DNA from: an uncultured Bacteroidales bacterium
GTDB lineage: Bacteria; Bacteroidota; Bacteroidia; Bacteroidales; UBA932
DNA length: 64,000 nt
Direction of reading: 5' to 3'
Assembly: GCA_944326335.1 (NCBI GenBank)
Contig: CALVDM010000007.1
Coordinates: forward strand, 1 to 64,000
The notes under the pieces were generated by a model. That model was not told the origin of the DNA. It did not search any database and saw nothing but the letters and a program-made list of their open reading frames with translations. The translations under genes and the position numbers were made by a program. Positions 56,357 to 64,000 of this stretch are shown piece after piece (position 1 is the first letter of the stretch; each line of letters begins with the position of its first letter).

Positions 56357-57556
56357 TCAGGATTCTTTTCTTCCCGGATACGCCTCGAGAGCCTTGGCAA
56401 GGAGGAATACGGCCCTTTTCAAATCGTCTTCCTTAAGCACGTACGCCATCCTGACCTGGTTCGTCCCGAGTCCGGGGGTGATATAGAATCCGTTTGCAGG
56501 AGCGAGCATCACGCTTTCACCCTCATAGCTGAAATCCGACAGGCACCATGCGCAGAATTTCTCGGCATCGTCCACCGGAAGTGCGGCCATGGCGTAGAAC
56601 GCTCCGTGAGGGATGGATGTGACGACACCAGGAATCCGCGCAAGGGACTCCACAAGGACCTTCCGCCTCCGGTCGTATTCCCGTATCACGTCATCGAGAT
56701 AAGAAGGCTCGGCGTCGCATGACGCTTCTGCCACAATCTGCCCCAGCAGCGGAGGGCTGAGACGGGCCTGGCACAGCTTCAGCACACCTTCCGTTATGGA
56801 CCTGTTCTTCGTTATCAGGGCCCCTATCCTGATTCCGCATTCGGAATACCGTTTCGAGAAGGAGTCTATGAGCACCACATTGTCTGCAATGGCGTCGAAA
56901 TGGCCGGCCGAGAAATACTCCATGCCGTCGTAGACGAACTCCCTGTAGACCTCGTCAGAAAAAAGATACAGGTCATGCTTCCTGACTATGTCGGCAAGCA
57001 TCTGCATCTCCTTCATGCCGTACAATGTCCCGGAAGGATTGTTCGGATTGCAGATGAGGACAGCCTTCGTCCTGTCGGTTATGAGTTCTTCAAAGTGCTC
57101 CACCTCCGGGAGCGCAAAGCCGTTTTCTATCGATGTCTTCAGCGTACGGACCTTTACGCCTGCTACATCCGCAAAAGCGAGATAGTTGGCATAGGCAGGC
57201 TCGGTGGTTATCAGCTCGTCCCCAGGGTCCATGCATGTCAGGAAAGAAAAGAGCACGGCCTCGGAAGCCCCTGCCGTGACTGTTATGTCATCCGGCGAAT
57301 ACTCCATACCGCACTTCGAATAATATCCGGATATCTTCCTGCGCAGGGACAGGAAGCCTTGAGACGGACTGTATTCCAGCACTGTCCTGTCTATTGTCCT
57401 GAGGCTGTCGATTCCCTGCTTCGGGGTCCTGATGTCCGGCTGACCTATGTTCAGATGATATATCTTGATTCCTGCCGACTTGGCCTTGTCTGCAAGAGGC
57501 GTAAGTTTCCTGATGGGGGAACTTGCCATGGCGGTGATTCTTTCTGATATCTTCAT
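56357..57556 (-). CDS. Class I PLP-dependent aminotransferase
   Basis: Starting at 57556 (MKISERITAMASSPIRKLTP) the protein is 399 residues. It has IYHLNIGQPDIRTP, VTAGASEAVLF, CNPNNPSGTLYG, the PLP Lys in LIDSFSKRYSECGIRIG and the substrate Arg in TNQVRMAYVL. These fit fold type I, subgroup I (aspartate/aromatic/alanine aminotransferases). The exact amino acid cannot be told. Divergent from tadA. Confidence 0.88.
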   Translation of the reverse strand: MKISERITAMASSPIRKLTPLADKAKSAGIKIYHLNIGQPDIRTPKQGIDSLRTIDRTVLEYSPSQGFLSLRRKISGYYSKCGMEYSPDDITVTAGASEAVLFSFLTCMDPGDELITTEPAYANYLAFADVAGVKVRTLKTSIENGFALPEVEHFEELITDRTKAVLICNPNNPSGTLYGMKEMQMLADIVRKHDLYLFSDEVYREFVYDGMEYFSAGHFDAIADNVVLIDSFSKRYSECGIRIGALITKNRSITEGVLKLCQARLSPPLLGQIVAEASCDAEPSYLDDVIREYDRRRKVLVESLARIPGVVTSIPHGAFYAMAALPVDDAEKFCAWCLSDFSYEGESVMLAPANGFYITPGLGTNQVRMAYVLKEDDLKRAVFLLAKALEAYPGRKES

Positions 57557-57590
57557 CGCATCATATTCTTGTTGAAATACTGACAAGGCG

Positions 57591-57598
57591 CAAAGTTA
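57591..57598 (-). promoter_or_regulatory. Predicted -7 element for the aminotransferase gene
   Basis: TAACTTTG on the minus strand fits TAnnTTTG and leaves about 30 bases to the start at 57556. It lies 14 bases from the opposing tadA -7 element. Confidence 0.45.
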
Positions 57599-57612
57599 TA
57601 AAAAACTTGCGT

Positions 57613-57620
57613 TATCTTTG
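57613..57620 (+). promoter_or_regulatory. Predicted -7 element for tadA, almost at the start codon
   Basis: TATCTTTG ends only 7 bases before the tadA ATG at 57628, so transcription should begin at or within a base or two of the start codon. No standard -33 TTTG is seen. Confidence 0.45.
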
Positions 57621-57627
57621 CGTCATC

Positions 57628-58071
57628 ATGGAAAACGTAGACGAGAAATTCATGCGGGAGGCCCTGAAGGAGGCCGGCATGGCATCGGAGGAAGGCGAAG
57701 TCCCTGTCGGGGCGGTCATCGTATGCAACGGGAGGGTGATTGCTAGGGGGCACAACATGACCGAAAGGTTGCACGACCCTACGGCACACGCGGAAATGAT
57801 TGCCATAACTGCGGCGACACAGGCTCTCGGAGGGAAGTACCTCGACAAATGCTCCCTGTATGTCACCGTGGAACCTTGTCCGATGTGCGCCGCAGCCCTG
57901 AACTGGGCGCAGATTAGCCATGTAGTCTATGGATGCGATGATCCGAAGAGAGGCTGCACCCTGTTCTCTCCGTCGCTCCTGCATCCGCGGACAGAGGTCA
58001 GGAAAGGCGTCCTTGCGGATATTTGCGGAAAGATGGTCTCGGACTTCTTCAGGGACAGGAGAAAGCAGTGA
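57628..58071 (+). CDS. tadA: tRNA adenosine(34) deaminase
   Basis: The start at 57628 (MENVDEKFMREALKEAGMA) gives 147 residues, typical of TadA; an in-frame TTG upstream falls in the promoter. The zinc site is HAEM and PCPMCAAAL, with EVPVGAVIV and the conserved tail HPRTEVRKGVLADICGKM. It converts A34 to inosine in tRNA-Arg(ACG). Its stop overlaps the next start by one base. Confidence 0.94.
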   Translation: MENVDEKFMREALKEAGMASEEGEVPVGAVIVCNGRVIARGHNMTERLHDPTAHAEMIAITAATQALGGKYLDKCSLYVTVEPCPMCAAALNWAQISHVVYGCDDPKRGCTLFSPSLLHPRTEVRKGVLADICGKMVSDFFRDRRKQ

Positions 58072-58508
58072 TGGCCGGGCTTGAAGAACTCGGATTGCTC
58101 GGGCTTTTCATCGGGACATTCCTTGCCGCGACAGTGATTCCGTTCAGTTCCGATGCTGTATATCTTGCAGTCCTAGCGGCCACCGGCGACCCGGCAGGCT
58201 GCCTGGCGGCAGGTACCCTGGGCAACTGGCTCGGCAGCGTCCTGACATATTTCATCGGATGGCTCGGGAAGTGGGAGTGGATAGAGAAATGGTTCAGAGT
58301 GAAGCCCGAGACCCTGCAGAAGCAGAAAGCGAAGATTGACAGGTTTGGAGTGTGGCTGGCCCTAATATGCTGGGTGCCGGTAATCGGGGATGTTGTGGCG
58401 ATAGCCCTGGGGTTCTACAGGACACGGCCTTTCTGGACAATAGTGCTGCTGCTCGTCGGGAAATTCGGAAGGTTCCTCGTCTGGAATCTTGTCTATGGCC
58501 TCATCTGA
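58071..58508 (+). CDS. YqaA/DedA-type VTT-domain membrane protein
   Basis: Starting at 58071 (MAGLEELGLLGLFIGTFLAA) the protein is 145 residues with about four hydrophobic segments. It shows the YqaA pattern: TVIPFSSDAVYLAVLAATGD, GNWLGSVLTYFIGWLG, a positively charged loop (KWFRVKPETLQKQKAKIDRF), and ICWVPVIGDVVAIALGFYR with GKFGRFLVWNL. These small proteins belong to the SNARE-associated/DedA group, thought to move lipids or maintain envelope potential. Coupled to tadA by ATGA-type overlap. Confidence 0.88.
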   Translation: MAGLEELGLLGLFIGTFLAATVIPFSSDAVYLAVLAATGDPAGCLAAGTLGNWLGSVLTYFIGWLGKWEWIEKWFRVKPETLQKQKAKIDRFGVWLALICWVPVIGDVVAIALGFYRTRPFWTIVLLLVGKFGRFLVWNLVYGLI

Positions 58509-58547
58509 CGGGTGTTGCAGAGAATCAACGGGTGTTGCAGAGAATCA
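58508..58547 (+). repeat. Perfect 20-bp tandem duplication
   Basis: The unit ACGGGTGTTGCAGAGAATCA occurs twice in a row (58508-58527 and 58528-58547), beginning in the stop codon of the VTT gene. The second copy supplies the TTG of the tRNA-Gln promoter. Confidence 0.9.
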
Positions 58548-58565
58548 AAATAAAGACTATATTTG
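58535..58565 (+). promoter_or_regulatory. Predicted promoter of tRNA-Gln
   Basis: TTG (58535-58537) in the second tandem-repeat copy, 20 bases, then TATATTTG (58558-58565). Start expected near 58572, just before the mature tRNA. Confidence 0.6.
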
Positions 58566-58575
58566 CAGCCGGAAT

Positions 58576-58646
58576 TGAGATATGGTGTAATGGTAGCACT
58601 ACAGATTTTGGTTCTGTCTGTCCAAGTTCGAATCTTGGTATCTCAA
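58576..58646 (+). tRNA. tRNA-Gln (anticodon TTG)
   Basis: The 71-nt cloverleaf has acceptor TGAGATA/TATCTCA, the anticodon stem ACAGA/TCTGT around loop TTTTGGT (anticodon TTG, codons CAA/CAG), and a T-arm with GTTCGAATC. No CCA is encoded; the discriminator base is A. The T-A first pair of the acceptor is unusual overall but common in tRNA-Gln. Confidence 0.94.
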
Positions 58647-58650
58647 CAAA

Positions 58651-58691
58651 AAATCGTCTAAGTCATTATTACTTAAAGATTTAGACGATTT
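58651..58691 (+). terminator. Intrinsic terminator after tRNA-Gln
   Basis: AAATCGTCTAA (58651-58661) pairs with TTAGACGATTT (58681-58691), an 11-bp stem followed by further T. The A-rich 5' side would also let it act for the opposite strand. Confidence 0.8.
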
Positions 58692-58860
58692 TTCGTTTAA
58701 AACCGGGTCAAAATTGGGTCAGGTTCCTGAATCCCGCAGGAAAACTTCTGAATACAATAGCCTGAGGTGTTAAATGATATTCAACTGGCTGGAAGAAATA
58801 GCCCTTCTGAGGTGTAAATGCCATATCCATTTTTGTCTTTTTCTATGAGTGCGATCGTTT
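58692..58860. other. Noncoding spacer between tRNA-Gln terminator and antiporter gene
   Basis: No supported ORF, RNA or long repeat. It has two GGGTCA copies at an 11-base step (58705-58710 and 58716-58721) and a short open frame ending at TGA. This could be decayed mobile DNA next to a tRNA, but no integrase motif or tRNA-end repeat is seen. Confidence 0.4.
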
Positions 58861-60936
58861 TCATGATATATTTCCCATAGGGTCCGAGAAGGAGACCATG
58901 TCTTCGAGGTCTATCTGTTCCGGATAAAGTATGATGAAATTGTTTATGGAGCTGTTCCTGAGCAGGAGCTGCGGGATACGGCCCAGTGCCGGGTCGTAGG
59001 AAATGGAACCCGGCCGCGCGCTCACGACCACCAGGATATCGTCCGGGCTCACGCTGCGCGCCATCTCATCCTGCAGGGAGAGATGCTCCACCACTTCGAC
59101 GGAAGATATCGTCTCTATCCCGCACGAAGCGGCGGCCTTGCCAATGTGCCCGGCCGTAGGCTCTTCCGATATGAACCTCGCCTTGCTGCCGAGCTGCACT
59201 GCCATGCGTCCGACATGGGACATCCACTTCGAGAAACCGGCCTCATACTCGGCCCTCGGAGGCACGACTATCACTATCTTCTTCACCGTGTTCACAGGTA
59301 TCCCGAACCTTACGACAAGGACTTCCTGGTTCGTACCTTTCAGCAGATTGTTGGTGAGCGCGCCGAAAAAGGAATCCAGGAATCCTGCCTTGCGGTGGAG
59401 CCCGAGGATGACTTCGGTCGTGGAATACTCCTTTATAGTGTGCACAATCCCGGATGACACGCTCGTGTCGTAACGGCTCACCATGCTTACATTCACATCG
59501 GCTGCAGCCGCAATCCTGGCAGCCTTTTCAAGGCACTGCCTCCCGCTGTCGGTACGGTCGGTCCCTGCAGAGTCTATGTTCACGCTCAATGCCACGAGGT
59601 CTCCACGTGAACCTGGACGCCGGATGACAAGGGCGAGATTCACAAGATTCTCTATCGTGTCAGGATTGGCCAGAGGGATGAGAATCCGCTCTTTCGACGA
59701 GTCAGGCACGTCGTTCCCCGACGGCGCTCCGCCGACAGCGAGTTTCCGGCCGAACCAGTCGGTAGCCAGGGAGCTTATGATGCATGTGAACAGAATCATG
59801 ACGACAGTCCCGTTCAGGACATCGTCGTTCAGCAGACGCTCGCCGTTCTCCATTATGATGTCGTGCCCCACCAGCACGGCTGCAAGTGTGGCTGCCGCCT
59901 GGGCATTGCTCAGCCCGAACATCATCCCCCTCTCGTTGCGCGACATCCGGAATATCTTCTGGGTCCCGAAAGCCGCCAGCCACTTGCTCAGAGTGGCCAC
60001 TACAGTCATGACAACCGCCACCTTGAGAGCCGTTCCGCCCGCAAAAAGGCTTCTGATGTCTATTATCATCCCCACCCCGATAAGGAAATACGGTATAAAG
60101 AGGGCGTTGCCCACGAATTCGAGCCTGTTCATGAGCGGAGACACCCTCGGTATCAACGGGTTCAGCACAATCCCGACGAGGAACGCACCGAGGATGCCCT
60201 CCATGCCGGCAAGTGACATGAGCCCGCCCCCGAGGAAGACCATCGACAGCACGAAGACGAACTGCATAACGGCATCGTCGTACTTGCGGAAGAACCATCT
60301 CGCCAGCATCGGGAAACAGAACACTATGAGTGCGCTTATCAGCACCACATTCACGAAGAGCAGCAGCCAGTACATGCTGTCCGAAGTCCCCTTGTACATC
60401 CCGCTGATGACGGCAAGGATAATGAGGGCGAGCGTGACGGTGATGACTGTCCCGCCTATCGTTATGTTCACGCTGCGCTGCCTCGCTATGCCGTATCTGC
60501 TCACAATCGGATATGCCACGAGAGTATGCGACGCATACATGCTGGCAAGGAGGATGGATGTGGTGAGGGAGAAGTCGAGAAGGGACATGCTGCTCCAGAT
60601 ACCGAGAGCCATCGGCACGGCGAACGTCAGAAGTCCGAAGACAAGCCCCTTCACCTTGTTTTTCCTGAAATCCTCGAGGTCCATCTCGAGACCTGCGAGG
60701 AACATTATATAGAAGAGTCCCACCCTTCCGAACAGTTCGAAACTGCTGTCCCGCTCGAGGATGCCGAAACCGAACTCCCCTATGGCCATGCCGGCCAGAA
60801 TCATACCTATGATATGCGGAATCCTCAGCTTGCCGAGAAGCAGAGGGGCGAACAGTATGATTACAAGGACCAGCAGGAAGACCCAGGTGGGGTCAGTGAC
60901 AGGCAAGGTGAATGCACTCAATGTATTCATGGACAT
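58861..60936 (-). CDS. CPA2-family cation:proton antiporter with C-terminal universal-stress-like domains
   Basis: The 691-residue protein has about twelve membrane helices (PHIIGMILAGMAIGEFGFGI; FYIMFLAGLEMDLEDFRKNK; YASHTLVAYPIVSRYGIA) typical of KefB/NapA-type exchangers. After residue 400 come two soluble alpha/beta domains of the universal stress type (ERILIPLANPDTIENLVNLA; KIVIVVPPRAEYEAGFSKWM). It likely exchanges Na+ or K+ for H+ at the inner membrane; the ion is not certain. The KefB RCK/TrkA domain is absent. Confidence 0.88.
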   Translation of the reverse strand: MSMNTLSAFTLPVTDPTWVFLLVLVIILFAPLLLGKLRIPHIIGMILAGMAIGEFGFGILERDSSFELFGRVGLFYIMFLAGLEMDLEDFRKNKVKGLVFGLLTFAVPMALGIWSSMSLLDFSLTTSILLASMYASHTLVAYPIVSRYGIARQRSVNITIGGTVITVTLALIILAVISGMYKGTSDSMYWLLLFVNVVLISALIVFCFPMLARWFFRKYDDAVMQFVFVLSMVFLGGGLMSLAGMEGILGAFLVGIVLNPLIPRVSPLMNRLEFVGNALFIPYFLIGVGMIIDIRSLFAGGTALKVAVVMTVVATLSKWLAAFGTQKIFRMSRNERGMMFGLSNAQAAATLAAVLVGHDIIMENGERLLNDDVLNGTVVMILFTCIISSLATDWFGRKLAVGGAPSGNDVPDSSKERILIPLANPDTIENLVNLALVIRRPGSRGDLVALSVNIDSAGTDRTDSGRQCLEKAARIAAAADVNVSMVSRYDTSVSSGIVHTIKEYSTTEVILGLHRKAGFLDSFFGALTNNLLKGTNQEVLVVRFGIPVNTVKKIVIVVPPRAEYEAGFSKWMSHVGRMAVQLGSKARFISEEPTAGHIGKAAASCGIETISSVEVVEHLSLQDEMARSVSPDDILVVVSARPGSISYDPALGRIPQLLLRNSSINNFIILYPEQIDLEDMVSFSDPMGNIS

Positions 60937-60953
60937 GAAAGGTCAGATTTCGA

Positions 60954-60961
60954 CAAAAATA
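60954..60961 (-). promoter_or_regulatory. Predicted -7 element for the antiporter gene
   Basis: TATTTTTG on the minus strand matches TAnnTTTG, 17 bases before the start codon. No clear -33 element. Confidence 0.4.
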
Positions 60962-61098
60962 GTAAAAAACTGCGGATAACGGATGCATTTCCTGAAAGCC
61001 GGTGCGATTTTCCCGCGACATTTCCGCCGTCAGGCCCGTTTGACTAAACAGTATCATTTTTTGCTTCAAGGGAGCTATTTTTTCGGCAGGCACGAAGA

Positions 61099-61106
61099 TA
61101 AATTTG
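61099..61106 (+). promoter_or_regulatory. Predicted -7 element for the phosphodiester glycosidase-susC genes
   Basis: TAAATTTG matches TAnnTTTG, giving a leader of about 25 bases before 61140. No clear -33 element. Confidence 0.45.
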
Positions 61107-61139
61107 TGTCAGTAAAATTTACCGCAAGTCCATAACACT

Positions 61140-62177
61140 ATGCATTCCATTACACATGCGTTCAGAATAGCGATTCTGCTGCTCGCTACAGCATCGTTCA
61201 TAAACTGTTCCGGACTGTCCGCCGACGCCGGGGAGGATACATCCGGGCAGACACAGGATCCGGGAGACGGACCTGGCCAGGGAGAAGGCGGCACCGACGT
61301 CCCCGACCCTGAAGAGACCTCTGTTTCGGAAAGACTTCTCGATGCGACAGGACTTGTCGGGAATGTGGTATCCGAGACAGTCCGCAAACCGGCGGAAAAC
61401 GTGACGGCCACGGAACTCGTCTATGAATCCACGGATGACAGGCCCATGGCCCTGTTCGTCCTCGAGGCGAAACTTTCCGGCGGAATAGCTGTGACAATGA
61501 CAACCCCGTTCGATGAAGGCAGGGGGAACGGTCTCCAGACGGTCACTGACCAGGCACTTGCCGTGGACGACAGCCATACCACAATATATGCCGGCACCAA
61601 CGGTGATTATTTCACTGTCAGCGGACATCCCCAGGGCATATTCCACCATCTCGGGGAAGCCCTGAAGACAGACTTCAACGAAACTCCTGTCCGCCCGAGA
61701 AGTTTCTTCTACGTGACAAGGCGAGGGGTTGCAGCCACGGCAACGGCATCGGAATACGAGGCGATAAGCGCACAGAACATAATATATGAAGCCTGCGGAG
61801 GCGGAGCCGTCCTCGTGGAAGACGGTGCCGCGGTGGAAAATCCCAGCAACACATCCGAAGACCTCGCGGCGAACCCGCGCACAAGCGTCGGAGTGTCGGA
61901 AGACGGCAAGACCGTCTGGCTTGCCGTCATTGACGGACGCCAGAGCGGTTATTCGGGCGGATACACATTGAGCGAACTCGCGCAGGTCATGGACGCACTC
62001 GGATGCTGGTCTGCGATAAATCTCGACGGAGGCGGCTCCTCCACGTTCTACATCAGGACAGACACTTCCGAAGACAGTTTCTCCAACCCTGACAGGTTTG
62101 AAATCCTGAACAGTCCGTCCGACGGAAGTCCGCGCAAGGTGTGGAACGGAATCGCCATAATAAGAAGGACACTATAA
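61140..62177 (+). CDS. Phosphodiester glycosidase (NAGPA-type) lipoprotein
   Basis: The 345-residue lipoprotein has signal MHSITHAFRIAILLLATASF with lipobox INCS, then a low-complexity Gly/Asp/Pro linker (SGQTQDPGDGPGQGEGG). The catalytic fold is the NAGPA/DUF2233 type: AGTNGDYFTVSGHPQG, ANPRTSVGVSEDGKTVWLAV and the hallmark NLDGGGSSTFY near the C-terminus. The best-known relative uncovers mannose-6-phosphate by removing GlcNAc from a phosphodiester. Here it lies 23 bases before a SusC gene, so it probably trims a phosphoglycan or wall-polymer glycan at the cell surface. Confidence 0.87.
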   Translation: MHSITHAFRIAILLLATASFINCSGLSADAGEDTSGQTQDPGDGPGQGEGGTDVPDPEETSVSERLLDATGLVGNVVSETVRKPAENVTATELVYESTDDRPMALFVLEAKLSGGIAVTMTTPFDEGRGNGLQTVTDQALAVDDSHTTIYAGTNGDYFTVSGHPQGIFHHLGEALKTDFNETPVRPRSFFYVTRRGVAATATASEYEAISAQNIIYEACGGGAVLVEDGAAVENPSNTSEDLAANPRTSVGVSEDGKTVWLAVIDGRQSGYSGGYTLSELAQVMDALGCWSAINLDGGGSSTFYIRTDTSEDSFSNPDRFEILNSPSDGSPRKVWNGIAIIRRTL

Positions 62178-62200
62178 CACAACATCATAGACTATCATTT

Positions 62201-64000
62201 ATGAAACAACATCTGATTTCGCTGCTATGCATGTTCTGCATAATGGCAGCCTCGGCTCCTGCTTTCGCACAGCAGGATGGAGGAAGTCGGACAACGGTTT
62301 CCGGAAAGGTCACGGACTCTGACGGCCTTTCCGTCATCGGTGCGGTGGTAATGGCCTCTTCCGGAGAAGCCGCCACCACGGATGAAAACGGGAACTACAG
62401 CCTGACCGTAAAAGACCTCCAGACAGCGACTCTCGAATTCTCATGCCTCGGATACGGGACCGTCACTGAACCGGTATCCGGAAGGAATGTGGTGAACGTC
62501 ACTATGGAGACAGACAACCTCATGCTCGAAGAGACAGTGGTGGTCGGATACGGCGTACAGAAGAAAGTCAACCTCACCGGCTCTGTTTCAGCCATCGACT
62601 TCTCCGGAATTGCAGACAACAGGACAATAGTCAGCACCTCATCCGCACTTGCCGGCCTTGCAGCCGGAATGAGCGTGATGCAGGGTTCCGGCCAGCCAGG
62701 ACAGGACAAGGCCACAATCCGAATCAGGGGAAACGGCTCGTTCACTGTCAGTGCCGGGCTCGATGCCAATGCTCCCCTGGTGCTCGTGGACGGTGTCGAA
62801 TGGAGCATGGACGACGTGAACCCGAACGACATCGCCTCCATCTCCGTGCTGAAAGATGCCGCATCGGCCGCGATATATGGTACGAGGGCAGCCAACGGCG
62901 TCATCCTCATCACCACGAAATCCGGTGTGGAAGGAAAGCCGAGAATCAGTTATTCGTACAAGGGGATACTCCAGATGCCGTACACTGAAATGCACTTCGT
63001 CTCCGATTATGCAAGATACATGGAACTCATGAACGAGGCTTGCGAAAATGTCGGCACCAACGGAAGGTTTACCCAGCCGAACATAGACCTGTGGAGGGAA
63101 AAGGCTCTCGACCCGTACGGACTCACCGAGCAGGGCGTTCCGAACTATGCCGCCTACCCTAACACGGACTGGTTCGAAGAGCTCTTCCAGACAGGGTATT
63201 CCCAGGAGCACAACCTCTCCGTGTCCGGTGGCACCAAAGCAGTCAGATACATGATTTCCATGGGCTATCTCGACAACGGCGGAGTCATGGGTCGCTTCGG
63301 TCTCGACTCAGGCACACGGAAAATGAACTTCAGGACCAATCTCGAAGCCGATGTCACGAAATGGTTCACCATCGGGACCAGGATTTTCGGGCAGAGACAG
63401 GAATACGGCCTTGCGAACGTGTCAAGTGCATTCGGTGCGCTTTATGCCACTACCCCTGGAGTATATCCAGGTGATGTCAACGCATGGGGGACACCTGCTC
63501 TTGAAGGCGAGGAAAGCACCAATGCGAACAATCCGTTCCGCAACATGAACGGTGCCGGAGGATACAATGTGGCGACCCGTATCAACGGCTCCGTATATGC
63601 CAAGATACGTCCGTACAAGGGCGTGAGCCTTGAGGGCACGTTCAACTACTCCCCTACCTTCTCGGAGCGCAACTCATACACCGTACCTAACGGCACATGG
63701 GACTATATCAGCAACACGAGAAAGACTACCACCCAGCTCGCCGACGCACAGCTCATCCAGAACATGTCGAGGAACTATTACCTGTCTTCGGAACTGCTTG
63801 CCCGCTACGACAACACCTTCGGAGACCACACCATCGGAGTGCTTTTGGGATATTCCGCCATGGAATACCAGTCCTGGGGCTTCGGAGTGAACAAGAAAGG
63901 GGCGACAGACTGGACACTCCACGACGCGTCCACCTACTCCGAGATACTCTCCACGAGCAGCACTGCCCGCGCGGGTTGGGGACTCCGCTCATATTTCGGA
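62201..64000 (+). CDS. SusC/RagA-family TonB-linked outer-membrane protein (partial, 3' end outside window)
   Basis: About 600 residues are visible. The signal MKQHLISLLCMFCIMAASAP ends AFAQ; a carboxypeptidase-D-like N-terminal domain follows (TVSGKVTDSDGLSVIGAVVM; TTDENGNYSLTVKD), then the TonB box region EETVVVGYGVQKK, the plug (TIRIRGNGSFTVSAG; VLVDGVEWSMDDVNPNDIAS; SVLKDAASAAIYGTRAANGV) and the start of the barrel. SusC proteins import oligosaccharides or other large ligands with a SusD lid. A susD gene should follow outside the window. Probably co-transcribed with the glycosidase. Confidence 0.95.
   Translation, partial: MKQHLISLLCMFCIMAASAPAFAQQDGGSRTTVSGKVTDSDGLSVIGAVVMASSGEAATTDENGNYSLTVKDLQTATLEFSCLGYGTVTEPVSGRNVVNVTMETDNLMLEETVVVGYGVQKKVNLTGSVSAIDFSGIADNRTIVSTSSALAGLAAGMSVMQGSGQPGQDKATIRIRGNGSFTVSAGLDANAPLVLVDGVEWSMDDVNPNDIASISVLKDAASAAIYGTRAANGVILITTKSGVEGKPRISYSYKGILQMPYTEMHFVSDYARYMELMNEACENVGTNGRFTQPNIDLWREKALDPYGLTEQGVPNYAAYPNTDWFEELFQTGYSQEHNLSVSGGTKAVRYMISMGYLDNGGVMGRFGLDSGTRKMNFRTNLEADVTKWFTIGTRIFGQRQEYGLANVSSAFGALYATTPGVYPGDVNAWGTPALEGEESTNANNPFRNMNGAGGYNVATRINGSVYAKIRPYKGVSLEGTFNYSPTFSERNSYTVPNGTWDYISNTRKTTTQLADAQLIQNMSRNYYLSSELLARYDNTFGDHTIGVLLGYSAMEYQSWGFGVNKKGATDWTLHDASTYSEILSTSSTARAGWGLRSYFG

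Noticed and set aside
58695..58760. Possible integrase tail after tRNA-Gln (frame reading KPGQNWVRFLNPAGKLLNTI)
   Set aside because: Only about 25 codons are open, no R..HxxR..Y integrase motif exists, and no repeat of the tRNA 3' end marks an att site.

Overview
The window is a gene-dense piece of chromosome from a member of the Bacteroidales, visibly more GC-rich than Bacteroides itself; a Rikenellaceae/Alistipes-like source is my guess, not shown. The assignment rests on a SusC/RagA TonB-dependent porin, fimbrillin-type lipoproteins, a TamL lipoprotein, PPi-type phosphofructokinase, a roughly 1,090-residue SecA, a short RpoD of the Bacteroidetes type, and many promoters of the Bacteroidetes form TTTG/TTG-N19-21-TAnnTTTG. 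No insertion sequence, prophage, CRISPR array or rRNA operon was seen, and no gene-free stretch exceeds 300 bases.

Layout. 1-3992: 5' part of tamL (minus), then a biosynthetic arginine decarboxylase overlapping a TrmH-family RNA methyltransferase. 4028-6772 (minus): a fimbrillin-like lipoprotein and a secreted cysteine protease of the IdeS/Mac (IgG-cleaving) family carrying a fimbrillin-like N-domain. 6884-14217 (plus): a tightly spaced five-gene run of thiol peroxidase, a receiver-receiver-PEP-synthase-like fusion, a channel-like protein with RCK and ryanodine-receptor (RyR) domains, and two paralogous lipoproteins, closed by six consecutive perfect hairpins. 14463-25639: PPi-phosphofructokinase (minus), then ligA, a thioesterase, a YihY membrane protein, Rel/SpoT, an Ig-like lipoprotein, a beta-barrel protein and a short-insert ispG (plus). 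25665-31800: the minus-strand set rsfS-ftsH-cdsA-psd-CNNM with divergent birA.

31813-45983 (all minus): UDP-sugar dehydrogenase, epimerase, Wzi capsule porin, Tex, ClC channel, an unknown acidic protein, YgiQ, argS, rpoD and HtrA. 46154-50288 (plus): dnaN, an exonuclease, an FAH-like protein meeting a convergent tRNA-Thr, and an HI0933-family flavoprotein. 50281-58508: mnmA with a large insertion, cdd, the 4.5S/SRP RNA, bactofilin, secA, an aminotransferase, tadA and a VTT membrane protein. 58576-64000: tRNA-Gln with a terminator, a CPA2 antiporter, and a plus-strand locus of a phosphodiester glycosidase (NAGPA-type) lipoprotein followed by SusC, which runs off the window.

The strongest candidates for something new are the tpx/receiver-PEP-synthase/RyR-channel/lipoprotein operon, which looks like an envelope signalling or ion-homeostasis unit tied to oxidative stress, and the fimbrillin-IdeS protease. 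Smaller oddities are the compact IspG insert, the roughly 110-residue insertion in MnmA, a 20-bp tandem duplication in the tRNA-Gln promoter, and a near-leaderless tadA. Family calls come from motifs read by eye; no database search was run.
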